Notes: generated by a model from the letters alone, not told the origin. A stretch of 64,000 nt of DNA from Piezodorus guildinii (GCA_023052935.1 CM041297.1:89321521-89385520), one strand, 5' to 3'. Counted from the first letter of the stretch, positions 46,126-56,551 are shown. Numbers and translations are program-made.

Positions 46126-46464
46126 AGACTACTAAATAAAATAAACTTATGTTAATAAAAACTGTACATATTTTAATGGTTGACCAAAAATTAAAATACA
46201 CGGGGTTTGTATGCTAGGAATTTTGAACTATTGAAGTTAAGGGAAAATGATAGAATATAATTTTGTGGCTGCTGGTTATGGAAAAAACGGATATGTTGAT
46301 TTTCATGCTGTCTGTAGTAGAGGAGTTCATGGTGTTCTCTTATCTTCTCCCATTTTACCTAGAGGATCCTCTGGAAATTTCCTCTCGATGATTTGGTAAA
46401 AGAAAGGAATAAGGCATTAAGAAAAATAGATCAACCAGCCAGAACCTCAGACTCTCTAGGCTGA
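46126..46464. other. Spacer before the palindrome
   Basis: Nothing recognised. Confidence 0.35.
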
Positions 46465-47406
46465 CACGAGGGGCGTTCTGCTTCTTCAATAGGCCGCTAG
46501 GTGGCGATTGCATTACCATTATGGAACATGAAACAATATTGGTAAATGACAAACTACAGTAAGGATAATCTTCCTTCGTTTACGACATTCTCTGTTCAAT
46601 CAAAAATTTCATTTTGTTTTTGTCAAGGGTTGACCGTTTTGCATATGATTTTGTTGTTTTCATATATCGTGAAGCAGAGGAGTTGTTTTACAATATAATT
46701 CTCAGGGTTTTGGTCACATAACATAGTATAAGTATAAATAAGTATATCGCATATAATTATAATAATAAAAAAAATCAATTATTATTTTCTCTCTATCCAA
46801 TTAACTTTTATCTGACCATTATACGGTTTACTTCAACATTTTTAACGAACGAACTTCATCATGAGATCGTGTCTTTGATCTCCCTCCAATGTTTCTGTCT
46901 TGAATTACATTGGATGAAAGATTTTACTTAAATATTCTGTTGTTTTTTTTTTTCACATATTTTTAATGCGTAATAATAAAAACGAATAAAATAGGTCAGG
47001 GGTTGATGCAGATTGTCAGCAGTTTAGGTTACAGCTGAGTTAACACATACTCTATGTGTTTAGGTTGACTGGATCAATAAGTGGCGTTGAGGTATTAAGT
47101 TGCTAACATGGTCTCTTTCTCGAAACAGATATCGTTACTGTATAGTTTAATAAACAGCAACCTTTTAAATCTCCGAATGAATTTAGTTAGATACAGGAAC
47201 AGATCTTTGCAACAACTATGTCTCAGAGTTCATGTTGGCTATGATCTAGGAATATACCTAGTTCTGCCATAAATACTGTTACAAAAGTTTGACTGGTTTA
47301 TATCCTTGGGTATTATTCAGATATAACTCTCACCTCTATCAGATTATTTTCTTTACATGTCAGGGTAATAATCCCAATTATTTTTAATTTTTATTTCGCT
47401 CAATCA
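46465..47406 (+). repeat. Long palindrome, left arm
   Basis: 942 bp, about 98% identical by eye to the reverse complement of 47707-48939 once the SINE in the right arm is removed. The outer edge is CGAGGGGCGTTCTGCTTC, the inner edge ATTTCGCTCAATCA. It has no coding frame. Outer sequence such as GGCCGCTAGGTGGCGATTGC has the look of a DNA-transposon end. Confidence 0.97.
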
Positions 47407-47706
47407 ACATGGAGTGGGGTAGTAATATTTGTCACTTTATATTACTTTTCACAACTTTGTGTATCTAATAATATTTTTTCTAAAATATTTCTCTTTCCTA
47501 CGGTATATTATACGTTTATATTACTGTTCTTGATATAAAAAAACAAAAATTACATTAAAAAAAAAAAGTTTTGGTCTTTTATCCTTTCGTTGATCCTCAA
47601 ATTTGTCCAACTTGTATATTTAGCCGTCTTTTATCAATGTTATTAAGATAATAGAGTTAATATTTTGGAATGTACAAAATTAAAGGTAGTTTAGGGGAAG
47701 AAAATT
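47407..47706 (-). mobile_element. Palindrome loop: internal piece of the 0.85-kb element
   Basis: 300 bp between the two arms. It matches the interior of the 0.85-kb family in copy A orientation (GTCACTTTATATTAC, ACAACTTTGTGTAT, CGTCTTTTATCAATG, GAATGTACAAAATTAAAGGT). Both ends of the element are missing. Confidence 0.88.
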
Positions 47707-48939
47707 TGATTGAGCGAAATAAAAATTAAAACTAATTGGGATTATTACCCTGACATGTAAAGAAAATAATCTGATAGAGGTGAGAGTTATATCTGAATAA
47801 TACCCAAGGATATAAACCAGTCAAACTTTTGTAACAGCATTTATGGCAGAACTAGGTATATTCCTAGATCATAGCCAACATGAACTCTGAGACATAGTTG
47901 TTGCAAGGATCTGTTCCTGTATCTAACTAAATTCATTCGGAGATTAAAAGGTTGCTGTTTATTAAACTATACAGTAACGATATCTGTTTCGAGAAAGAGA
48001 CCATGTTAGCAACTTAATACCTCAACGCCACTTATTGATCCAGTCAACCTAAACACATAGAGTATGTGTTAACTCAGCTGTAACCTAAACTGCTGACAAT
48101 CTGCATCAACCCCTGACCTATTTTATTCGTTTTTATTATTACGCATTAAAAATATGTGAAAAAAACAACAGAATATTTAAATAAAATCTTTCATCCAATG
48201 TAATTCGAGACAGAAACATTGGAGGGAGATCAAGGACACGATCTCATGATGGGATCACTTGTAGCTGGGTGGCTAGCGTAACAGCCTCCTATGCCAAAGG
48301 TCACGAGTTCAATCCCGCAGGTGGTCCTAGGATTTTTTAATGGGAGTAAAAAATCCTTAGTTACGCCGTCCTTCGGAGGGGACGTTAAAAGGTGGTCCCG
48401 AGCCTGTGCGATGTCAGGTACTCGTTAAAGATCCCTATCCTAATAAAACCTGGATAGGCAAAATTTAGGACTCCCACTGTAGCATCGTCCGATTAGCCAT
48501 AGTAGCATAAAGTGACGTTAAACAAACAAACAACAACGATCTCATGATGAAGTTCGTTCGTTAAAAATGTTAAAGTAAACCGTATAATGGTCAGATAAAA
48601 GTTAATTGGATAGAGAAAAAATAATAATTGATTTTTTTTTATTATTATGATTATATGCGATATAATTATTTATACTTATACTATGTTATGTGACCAAAAA
48701 CCTGAGAATTATATTGTAAAACAATTCCTCTGCTTCACGATATATGAAAACAAAATCATATGCAAAACGGTCAACCCTTGACAAAAATAAAATGAAATTT
48801 TTGATTGAACAGAGAATGTCGTAAACGAAGGAAGATTATCCTTACTGCAGTTTGTCATTTACCAATATTGTTTCATGTTCCATAATGGTAAGGCAATCAC
48901 CACCTAGCGGCCTATTGAAGAAGCAGAACGCCCCTCGTG
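47707..48939 (-). repeat. Long palindrome, right arm with nested SINE
   Basis: Reverse complement of the left arm, interrupted only by a family 2 SINE at 48252-48535 with its 14-bp duplication. TGACA occurs directly before the left arm (46462-46466) and just after the right arm (48942-48946), which might be a degenerate target duplication. Confidence 0.97.
48252..48535 (+). mobile_element. tRNA-derived SINE, family 2, reference copy
   Basis: A box GTAGCTGGGTGGCTAGCG, B box GGTCACGAGTTCAATCCC, body with TCCTAGGATTTTTTAATGGG and CGTCCTTCGGAGGGGACG, tail AAACAAACAAACAAC. A perfect 14-bp duplication ACGATCTCATGATG lies at 48238-48251 and 48536-48549. It is absent from the left arm at the matching place, so it arrived after the palindrome formed. 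Confidence 0.97.
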
Positions 48940-49654
48940 GGGTGACAAAGAAAACCGAGTAGCTGTACACAAAGTTTTAAAATGAAGGTTAGAGAGTTTC
49001 AACACTTTAAAACCTTAAGGTATCCGCCCTTCGTTCGTGTACCGCACCATAAAATGGATATGATGAGACCCTTCCTGTATGTGATATCCCTCAACCGGGT
49101 CGTCCCCGCACTATGAAAGGCTGCTCGAATCAGAAGAAATTCCATTTGTAAACGACAAACCATGTCTCGGTATTTTGAGTGATTTTTTTTTTTTGTTTTA
49201 CTCTATATAGATATAATATAGATTTCCCAATAAAGATTTTGAAAAAAATTATTTTTCTGTTGAAATCTTTAAATATTTCCTTGTAACAATATTAATAGCA
49301 GGACTAGGTAATTAAAAAGATTAAGACGAAAAAGTTGTGACATATTAGCTATACAAAAGAAATATTCGCTTGTCAAAAGAACAAATCTTCTTTTAGATAA
49401 AGTTTGATAGTACAATTTAAAAGTTTGCTCAACTGTCAAAATGGGACGGTCCAGATATTCTCAACATAACTTCTAACTGTTTCTTTGAGAATGAACCACG
49501 TATTACTTATAACAATGGAGCATGCAGATATTTTTAAAGTTTTAACTATTCTGTCCGGTCACTATTATCCAAGCTACTTTGCATAATAGTAAACTTGTTT
49601 TTTTTTCTTAATGAAATGCAATTAATTGTTATTGTCTTATTAAAGATTCAACGA
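48940..49654. other. No recognised gene
   Basis: A slightly GC-richer part at 49000-49160 (TACCGCACCATAAAATGG, CCGGGTCGTCCCCGCAC) could be a decayed transposon flank but gives no readable domain. Confidence 0.4.
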
Positions 49655-49788
49655 TTTTTTAGTTTCACTTACCTATATATGAAATATATAGTAAAAGAAA
49701 GTATTGCGATCATGAAAATTTTCTAATTCAACGGAAATACATTTGTTTAGGGTCTCCTGAGGCCATATAACCAAGTCCCGCAAAAAGG

Positions 49789-49835
<47 letters not shown>

Positions 49836-50024
49836 CGGGTAGGGGAAAAATCTTTCATCAGACGAAGTGCAACTGTCAGGCTACACAACAGTGTGAGATT
49901 CCTACTCACTAAAAAACCACCTCCCAATTCGTCTTTACCACCCCACGGAACCGCTGTCAAGCATTACTTCATGGGGGGGCAGAAGGGCTAAATGCCAGCT
50001 ACTTTACTGGACATCTGATTTAGG

Positions 50025-52673
50025 CTAGGCCGATGCACCGCCTCTCCTTTCTTGCTCCTGTACTCTGAGTTTTCTGCAGATTTGTGCTGCATAATCAGCT
50101 GCAGCGCTCCAACTCTCCTGACTAGCCATCATCAAGGAGACTAAATTTTCGGGTGATGCTTTTGTACTAAATTTAGCGTCTATCTCCGATCTTTCTCGAA
50201 CGAATCCCGAACAAGAGAAGAATGCATGTTCCACTGTTTCTTCTATGGGATCACAAAATGGGCACAATGAACTTTCCTCTATTTTGAAACGGGCTAAGTA
50301 CGCTCTGAAGCAACCATGCCCAGTAAGCAGCTGAGTGAGATAGTAATCTACATCTCCATGTTTCCGGGATAACCATGTCGATATGTCGGGAATTAGGCGG
50401 TAGGTCCATCTTCCACAAGATGAAGCGTTCCAGCGTCTCTGCCATATATCAAGTGTATGAACTCTCTCTTGTTTTGCTAAAGAAGCCCAGTGAGCATCCT
50501 TCTCTTCTTGTTTTCTTCGGTAGATCCTTCTACGTTCATCTGCCAAAAGATCAATCGGAGGCATGTCTGCGATGACGCATACAGCGTCGTAGGACACAGT
50601 GCGAAAAGCTCGAGCGACACGCAGGGCACTTCTCCGATGCACACTAATAACTTTCCGGACATATGATTGCACTTGGCAGGATTCTGCCCAGATCGGTGCT
50701 GCGTACAGAAGCGTGGAACTGGCTACATTGGCCAGAAGCTTCCTCTGGTTTCCCCTTGGTCCACCAATATTTGGCATGATTCTGGCCAATTCATTTACCA
50801 CATTCGCTGCTCTATTACTAACTTTAAGCAGGTGTTCATCAAATCGAATTCTAGCGTCAATATGCACTCCGAGATATCTAATTGATGGCTTGGATAGGAT
50901 ATCGAACTCCCCGACGGTGAAACTGACTGTCTCCTTCACTTTCCTACTGGTTATCAATACTGCCTCAGTTTTATGATCAGCAAGCTGAAGGCCTGCCGCT
51001 GAGAGCCATTGACGAATCATAAAGATAGCCTTGTTCCCATTATAAGATATCTCCTCCAAGAGTTTCCCCCGAACTATGATTGCCAGATCGTCAGCAAAAC
51101 CAAGCGTAGTAGTTTCTTTTGGCAGGGGTAACCTGAGCACACCGTCATACATTATATTCCACAGAAGTGGTCCTAGAACCGAACCCTGAGGAACGCCACC
51201 TGTGACTTTGTAGCTTTTTAATCCTGCTTTCGTATCATACCTTAAAATTCTGTCGGTAAAATAACTCTCAATAATCTTCATGAGGTAATATGGGACTTGC
51301 ATATTTTTCAATCCGTTTAAGATACAATCCCACCGAGCTGAATTAAAGGCATTTTTAACGTCTAATGTTATAATGGCGCAGTACTTCTTACTACCTCTTC
51401 TCCATCTCTTTCCCGCAGTGGCTTCCTGAGCAGTTTTGATAGCAAAACCGATGGCATCTATTGTCGATCTGCCCTTCCGAAAACCATACTGGTCATCAGA
51501 TAATCCTCTGACTCCTTCACTAAAGTCAATTAACCTGCCATAAATGATCCTCTCCAGTACCTTGCCAGCAGTGTCCAGGAGACATATTGGTCGATAAGAA
51601 GCAGGATCTTCCGGAGATCCCTTTCCTTTTGGCAGGAGCACAAGACGTTGCTTCTTCCACTGTGTTGGAAAGATACCTTCACTGAGACAGGCATTGTACA
51701 CATCTAAGAAGATTTGTCGCCTTGACATGATAGCCATTTTCAAGGCAATATTGGGGATATTATCCGGGCCCGGAGCTTTGGAATCCGCAATTTTCCTGCA
51801 TGCTAAGTCTAGCTCTTCCATCGTGATTTCCGGCACTGGTTCTAGATCCGGCATTGCTATAATACCAATGGGTACTTCTGAACGTCTTGGAAATAGCACT
51901 GCCACTATTTTTCCTAGCAATTCTGGACAGCTCGGAGGCGGCAATTTCGAACTTTTCAGTTTGGCCATAACCACTTTGTATGGCCTTCCCCACGTGTCTT
52001 CCTCTACCTCATCACACAGCCTCTTCCAGCAGTTACGCTTACTTTCTTTTATTGCCTTAACTAAGTCCCTCTTAGCTTGCTTATGTTCCTGATTCCGTGC
52101 CTCATATTGTAAGCAACCTCTCGCTCGCTGGGCTAATCTTCTGGTACGAAAACAGACTCGCCGGAGAACAGCAATCTGATCGGTCCACCAATATACTGTC
52201 ATGTGTCGTTTTCTCCTGGAAGATCTGGCCATTGATGCATCACAAGCATCAGTAATAAACTTCATCAACCGTGTTACACTTTCTTCTACTGTTTCTGGTA
52301 ATTCGATTCTTTCTTTCATCATGATGTCAAAGGAATCTTTGTCGAAGGATCGATGGTTCCAACCTACTGCTAGCAGCGTTTTTATTTTTTTCAGTTTTCC
52401 ATCTGGAACACTGACTTGAAAGCAGATGGCCTGATGGTCACTATGGGTATAATGATCACTAACGTGCCAACAGCAGTCCTGACAGGCAAGGTTAGCACTT
52501 ACACAAGTCAAATCAATTATCGAGGAAGTACCATTCCTAGAGAACGTCGGAGTAGAGCCGGTATTTAGGAGAACAACATCAAGAGTAGCAAACGTGTCGA
52601 GAAGACATTCGCCTCTCCTATTTGTATATTTGCTACCCCATGCAGTAGCCCATGCGTTGAAATCACCATTCGA
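50025..52673 (-). CDS. R1-clade ORF2: endonuclease C-terminus, reverse transcriptase, zinc finger
   Basis: Open without a stop from 52673 to 50025. The usual start is lost; the first Met within the frame is at 52511 (828 codons from there). Upstream of it lies GDFNAWATAWGS (52667 on), the conserved endonuclease motif, then STPTFSRNGTSSIIDLT. From the 52511 Met: SDHYTHSDH ends the endonuclease (about residues 18-26). RT follows with ADSKAPGPDNIP (243-254), ASYRPICLLDTAGKVLERII (304-323), YGFRKGRSTIDAI (342-354), ITLDVKNAFN with catalytic Asp384, GGVPQGSVLGPLLWN (438-452), GFADD with Asp474/475, and YLGVHID. The C-terminal CX2CX8HX4C finger is C750, C753, H762, C767. The enzyme nicks target DNA and primes reverse transcription there. 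RT looks intact; the endonuclease lacks its N-terminal half, so it is unlikely to be autonomous. Confidence 0.93.
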   Translation of the reverse strand, partial: SNGDFNAWATAWGSKYTNRRGECLLDTFATLDVVLLNTGSTPTFSRNGTSSIIDLTCVSANLACQDCCWHVSDHYTHSDHQAICFQVSVPDGKLKKIKTLLAVGWNHRSFDKDSFDIMMKERIELPETVEESVTRLMKFITDACDASMARSSRRKRHMTVYWWTDQIAVLRRVCFRTRRLAQRARGCLQYEARNQEHKQAKRDLVKAIKESKRNCWKRLCDEVEEDTWGRPYKVVMAKLKSSKLPPPSCPELLGKIVAVLFPRRSEVPIGIIAMPDLEPVPEITMEELDLACRKIADSKAPGPDNIPNIALKMAIMSRRQIFLDVYNACLSEGIFPTQWKKQRLVLLPKGKGSPEDPASYRPICLLDTAGKVLERIIYGRLIDFSEGVRGLSDDQYGFRKGRSTIDAIGFAIKTAQEATAGKRWRRGSKKYCAIITLDVKNAFNSARWDCILNGLKNMQVPYYLMKIIESYFTDRILRYDTKAGLKSYKVTGGVPQGSVLGPLLWNIMYDGVLRLPLPKETTTLGFADDLAIIVRGKLLEEISYNGNKAIFMIRQWLSAAGLQLADHKTEAVLITSRKVKETVSFTVGEFDILSKPSIRYLGVHIDARIRFDEHLLKVSNRAANVVNELARIMPNIGGPRGNQRKLLANVASSTLLYAAPIWAESCQVQSYVRKVISVHRRSALRVARAFRTVSYDAVCVIADMPPIDLLADERRRIYRRKQEEKDAHWASLAKQERVHTLDIWQRRWNASSCGRWTYRLIPDISTWLSRKHGDVDYYLTQLLTGHGCFRAYLARFKIEESSLCPFCDPIEETVEHAFFSCSGFVRERSEIDAKFSTKASPENLVSLMMASQESWSAAADYAAQICRKLRVQEQERRGGASA

Positions 52674-52914
52674 TTATGGTCACTTGGCGAAATATTGCAA
52701 GGGAACCGACAGAACAAAGCTCTGCTTGCGATGTGGCGAAATGGGACATCCAGCAAAAGATTGTAACGGTGAATCGAACTGTCTGCTATGCCCTGAGGGA
52801 GCAAACCGCAGGCATCCAACGGGTTGCTTTAAATGCCCTATTTACCAACGAGCGGTTGAAGCAGTTATTAAACGCCGATGAGGTTTTTACAGCTGAACCT
52901 TAATCATTGTGAAG
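52672..52914 (+). pseudogene. Inverted ORF1 end (zinc knuckles) and ORF2 start
   Basis: Opposite to the rest of the element. The plus frame reads YGHLAKYCKG (half of knuckle 1), then CLRCGEMGHPAKDC (CX2CX4HX4C), then CLLCPEGANRRHPTGC and CPIYQRAVEAVIKRR with a TGA stop at 52879-52881. This is the nucleic-acid-binding end of a R1-type ORF1. The stop overlaps an ATG (52878-52880) that opens MRFLQLNLNHCEAG, the typical N-terminus of R1-clade ORF2, so the ATGA stop/start overlap of the family is kept. ORF2 then breaks at the inversion point. Confidence 0.92.
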
Positions 52915-52934
52915 CTGGTCCTGTGCAGCTTCAC
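52909..52934. repeat. Short inverted repeat at the inversion breakpoint
   Basis: GTGAAGCTG (52909-52917) and CAGCTTCAC (52926-52934) pair perfectly around an 8-nt loop, exactly where ORF2 sequence stops making sense. A weaker pair ACCAT/ATGGT (52665-52669 and 52676-52680) marks the other breakpoint. Confidence 0.85.
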
Positions 52935-53165
52935 ATTCAACCCGCATTCCCAGACGCCGGTACTGGGGATCCGACCCCCTGCACCGTAAGGTTTGTCATT
53001 TTCACGTGACTCACCATGGTTGGTTTATTATTCGGGGTTCCTTCCCCTAGTCTGTTCGGTCCGCGAGAGGTATTTTATTTCCCTCTAACCCTCTATTTCT
53101 AGCGAGCTTTCCCCTATCCGCCACCTGGGGACGCGCCACGTATGGGTTACAGACTCCCACCGTGG
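52915..53165 (-). other. 5' UTR-like start of the R1-clade element
   Basis: Reads from 53165 downwards as GGCCACGGTGGGAGTCTG, later CGCGTCCCCAGGTGGCGGAT and AGGGGAAAGCTCGC. This is GC-rich, unlike its surroundings, and lies between the target duplication and the inverted block. Assigning it as the native 5' UTR is an inference from position and composition. Confidence 0.6.
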
Positions 53166-53942
53166 CCGCAAAAAGGTCTGTGTGTGTGTCCATGTGTGTG
53201 GGTGTGTTTGTGTGTGGTAAGTCTACTAAGCACTAAGCACTACAACAAATATGTTATAGTAACTTTTTCATTAAAAAAAGCCAACTAGAGAAGCCACATT
53301 ATACCATGTATTTAGTCCCTTTTTACGATTTTATCAAAAACGACTCTAACGATTTTGATTAAACTCGCTACATTGATGTAAAATTTAATGAGCTTTAATA
53401 TCATGTAGGTTTCATTCTGATTGAAATAGTCTGATCGGGCTTAAATGCCGATATCTTAAATTTTCTTCCTCTAAACTACCTTTAATTTTGTACATTCCAA
53501 AAGATTAACTCTATTATCTTAATAACATTGATAAAAGACGGCTAAATATACAAGTTGGACAAATTTGAGGATCAACGAAAGAATAAAAGACCAAAACTTT
53601 TTTTTCAATGTAATTTTTGTTTTTTTATATCAAGAACAGTAATATAAACGTATAATATACCGTAAGAAAGAGAAATATTTTAGAAAAAATATTATTAGAT
53701 ACACAAAGTTGTGAAAAGTAATATAAAGTGACAAATAGAGAATAAACTTATTACCGATTAGGAATTCAATGTAGTTATATTAGTTACTCTAAATCATATG
53801 TTTTCAACGAAAATGAATACACGTTTTATTAAAATCACTTAGAATATTTTTCAAATTGATGTATATTTATTTTTTTATTTTTTATTTATTGATTTGACAG
53901 TAGAGGTACGTGAATGTCGCGTGTTGCCCTCACCAGATTTTT

Positions 53943-54328
53943 AAATTATTCGCTTGAGAATATTTTTTCATAAAGGAAAAATAATTACATTGAGTCTTTA
54001 TCTGCTAATGTGGCGCCTCTCAAATTGAAGTTTTAGAAGGTCAACACTTATGAAAACCAGAAATGAGAGGGCTGTTAAGTTTCCGCTAAGCAAAGAGGGC
54101 CAAGGGCAAAACTTCAGACTTGGGAGCTACGTCTTATATAATTAGGCGGTTACGTGCTATTTAGTTTTGACGTTTCGGGGGCAGGATGTGGGTTTGCAAC
54201 ACGTCCAAACAACCAGAACTGCCATATTCAATTTTTGTTGTTTTGAAAATAAAACAAAATAAAAACTATACATATAGTTTTTTATTTCACAAATCGAATT
54301 TATGAGTCTTTAACATGAATGTTATAAT
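53943..54328. other. Spacer
   Basis: Nothing recognised. Confidence 0.35.
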
Positions 54329-54475
54329 AGGGGTACTCACTACGTTTGCTATAGCATGCTATTTGTGCTATTGTGCTAAACCCATCAATTTTATACAGGA
54401 AATAACTGTAGAAACTCTACGGGTTTAGCAAAATAACACAAATAGCATGCTATAGCAAACGTAGTGAGTACCCCT
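54329..54475. mobile_element. Palindromic MITE (147 bp)
   Basis: Terminal inverted repeats of 55 bp with two mismatches, starting AGGGGTACTCACTACGTTTG and reaching GCTAAACCC, around a spacer of about 37 bp. The AGGGGT-type end resembles hAT-superfamily MITEs, but no 8-bp duplication is evident; flanks are ATAAT and AATAT. Transcription would give an almost perfect hairpin. Confidence 0.88.
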
Positions 54476-55662
54476 AATATTCTGTACAGGTGTCACGTTC
54501 AACAAGGGCATACGCATAATTTTCATTATGGAGAGGGGGATTTTCGTTACATTTGCCGAGAATATGAGTTATTTTTTTTCCAAACACTCTCAAATGCATG
54601 TTAATTTGAACATTAAGCACGTGTATGTAATTAAAAAAACGTTAAGCATATAATATCTTGATAATGGGGAAAAACCCCGAAACGTAGAAAAACTATGTAA
54701 TAAATTGTGAAGAAAAATAAATTTATAATTAAAGGAAGTTAAGGAGTGCATTTTGGAGTGTGAAATATTAAGTAAAACTTCCTAAAAAAGTATAAAAGAA
54801 AAGAAATTTAAAAAAAAGTACTACAACATTTAAGCTAATACATTATTTTATGTTTTTATAATTTATTTTCATAATTTTTATTACTTACGGCCTGTCCAAT
54901 ATGGATAATTTAAAATTAATTTTAAACATTTATACAATAAGTATACATTGTACAAAATAACTGAAAAATAGTGAAAATTAACACAGAGCTACATGTTATG
55001 GGATAAAAATGATATATTTATTAATCGGATCATAAAATATAATGGATATATAACTAAGTATTTTAATATGTTACTCTTGTTGACTTCATTTTTTTTTAAT
55101 TTTATCTTTTAATTTATTTCCATTATCATTATCTCTTATTTTGGTGATAGATTCCTAATTTGTTTTTTACTTTATTTTGTACTAGTTCAATAACCTCTTG
55201 TATTTGTTAACTAATATTTCATATTGCTATTCATGTAGTAAAGCATTAAGGTATAGAAAATTATAATTAAGGTATAATCAAATAAACGGTTCTTATGTGG
55301 GGTTACAATGTAAGGTAAAGATTTTTTTTTTTTAAATTGTAATATATTTTACTTAATTATTAAATAAATATATTTCAATAAAATATTCCTATCTATCTAA
55401 ATGTTTAGCAACATTACTTAAAAACTATTTACTAACAATAATTTCTTTCTTAATATTCACCACGAGGCGTTAACAATGTATAACCTATTAATTAATTATC
55501 AGTAACCTTAAAATTAATCGTCTAGTTTTAAAAAGCATTAATATAGTTTTCCTAACCAACCAACAACAAAAAACAGCCTACGTATTTTTATTTTCTTTAT
55601 TTTTCAATATACTGCTTTACTATAAATTGTTTGTAAAGAAATATGCCAGATTTAGTTTTCAT
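54476..55662. other. AT-rich spacer with hammerhead-like motif
   Basis: At 54657-54687 CTTGATAATGGGGAAAAACC then CCGAAACGTAG resembles the CTGATGA, hairpin, GAAAC order seen elsewhere. The rest is featureless. Confidence 0.35.
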
Positions 55663-56530
55663 TTTTACTTTCACTTACTATATATAGTAAGGGGAAGTAT
55701 TGCGATCGTGAAAATTTTCGAATTCCAGTTTTCAACGGAAATACACGTTTTAGGGTCCCCTGAGTCCAAATAACCAAGTCCCGCAAAAAGGTCTGTGTGT
55801 GTGTGTGTGGTAACTCCCGGGCGGAAACGGTAAGTCCTATGAAACTGAAATTTCTTATTTAAGACAACTATACGCCCGAGACGTGACAAAACTTTTTTCA
55901 TCTAAATGAGCCTTCCAGAAGAGGCACTTTATACCATGCATTTTGCACCTTTTTTCGATTTTCTCAAAAACGGTTCCGACGATTTTGATTAAACTCGCTA
56001 TATCGATGTAAAATTTAATGGGCTTTAATATCATGTAGGTTTTATTTAGATAAAAATGGTCTGACAGGGCTTAAATGCCGATATTTTAAATTGTCTTCCC
56101 CTAAAGTACCTTTAATTTTGTAGATTCAATAATAATAACTAGATTATCTTGTTAACGCTGATGAAAAACTGGTAAATATATAAATTGAATAAATTCGATA
56201 CCCAACTAAAGGAGAAAACAGAAAAAATATTTTTTTAATGCAATTTTTTGTTTTTGAACATAAGAGCAGTAATATAACATGTATGATATCTGATACACAA
56301 GCTTTTAAAAGTTAATAGAGAGTGATGAAAAGAAGATAAAACTAACTGATTATTTTAGATAATAATATAATAGATTTTTTAATAAAACACATGTTTCTAT
56401 AGAAATTTTATTTGATTAATTCCTTAATAATTTCACGTATTTTTATCTCTAACTGTATTTGAAAATCCTTTCATTGATTTTAAAAATTGAGGTAAGTGAA
56501 AGTCGTGTGTTGCCCGCACCAGATTTTTTT
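55663..56530 (+). mobile_element. 0.85-kb interspersed element, copy G (complete)
   Basis: Best copy for defining the family: it starts TTTACTTTCACTTACTATAT with its own inverted partner TATAGTAAGGGGAAGT. Then come TTCGAATTCCAGTTTTCAAC, CCGCAAAAAGGTCTG, (GT)n at 55795-55809, TAACTCCCGGGCGGAAACGG, ATTTTGATTAAACTCGC, AATGCCGATATTTTAAA, and the end GTAAGTGAAAGTCGTGTG, TTGCCCGCACCAGATTTTTTT. No ORF. Confidence 0.95.
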
Positions 56531-56551
56531 CATATATTATATTTTAATTTT

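Larger units (their letters stand above)
49792..53165 (-). mobile_element. R1-clade non-LTR retrotransposon with internal inversion
   Basis: The element spans 3374 bp between 14-bp duplications CCGCAAAAAGGTCT (49778-49791 and 53166-53179). On the minus strand it has a 5' UTR-like start at 53165, an inverted internal piece at about 52672-52914, a long ORF2 remainder (52673-50025), a 3' UTR (with GGTTTTTTAGTGAGTAGG, typical of R1-clade 3' UTRs) and a poly-A tail of about 43 nt (49793-49835). Intact duplications, a long A tail and an unbroken RT frame point to a recent insertion. Most of ORF1 and the first part of the endonuclease are missing. Confidence 0.93.
49655..53942 (+). mobile_element. 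0.85-kb interspersed element, copy E, split by an R1-clade LINE
   Basis: The left piece (49655-49791) has TTTCACTTACCTATATATG and runs to CCGCAAAAAGGTCT. The right piece restarts with that same 14 bp at 53166 and continues through GTGTGTGTGTCC, all interior blocks and the end AGGTACGTGAATGTCGCGTG, TTGCCCTCACCAGATTT. The intervening 3374 bp is a retrotransposon. Confidence 0.93.

Noticed and set aside
49673..49960. 95-codon minus frame near the R1-clade element
   Set aside because: It spans the LINE 3' UTR, its poly-A tail and the flanking repeat, so it is not a gene.
50599..50976. 125-codon plus frame and other frames opposite ORF2 (50375, 51694, 52201)
   Set aside because: They are antisense shadows of the intact reverse-transcriptase frame.
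52565..52819. 84-codon minus frame across the ORF1 zinc knuckles
   Set aside because: The plus frame has three CCHC-type knuckles; the minus frame here is a shadow caused by the inversion.
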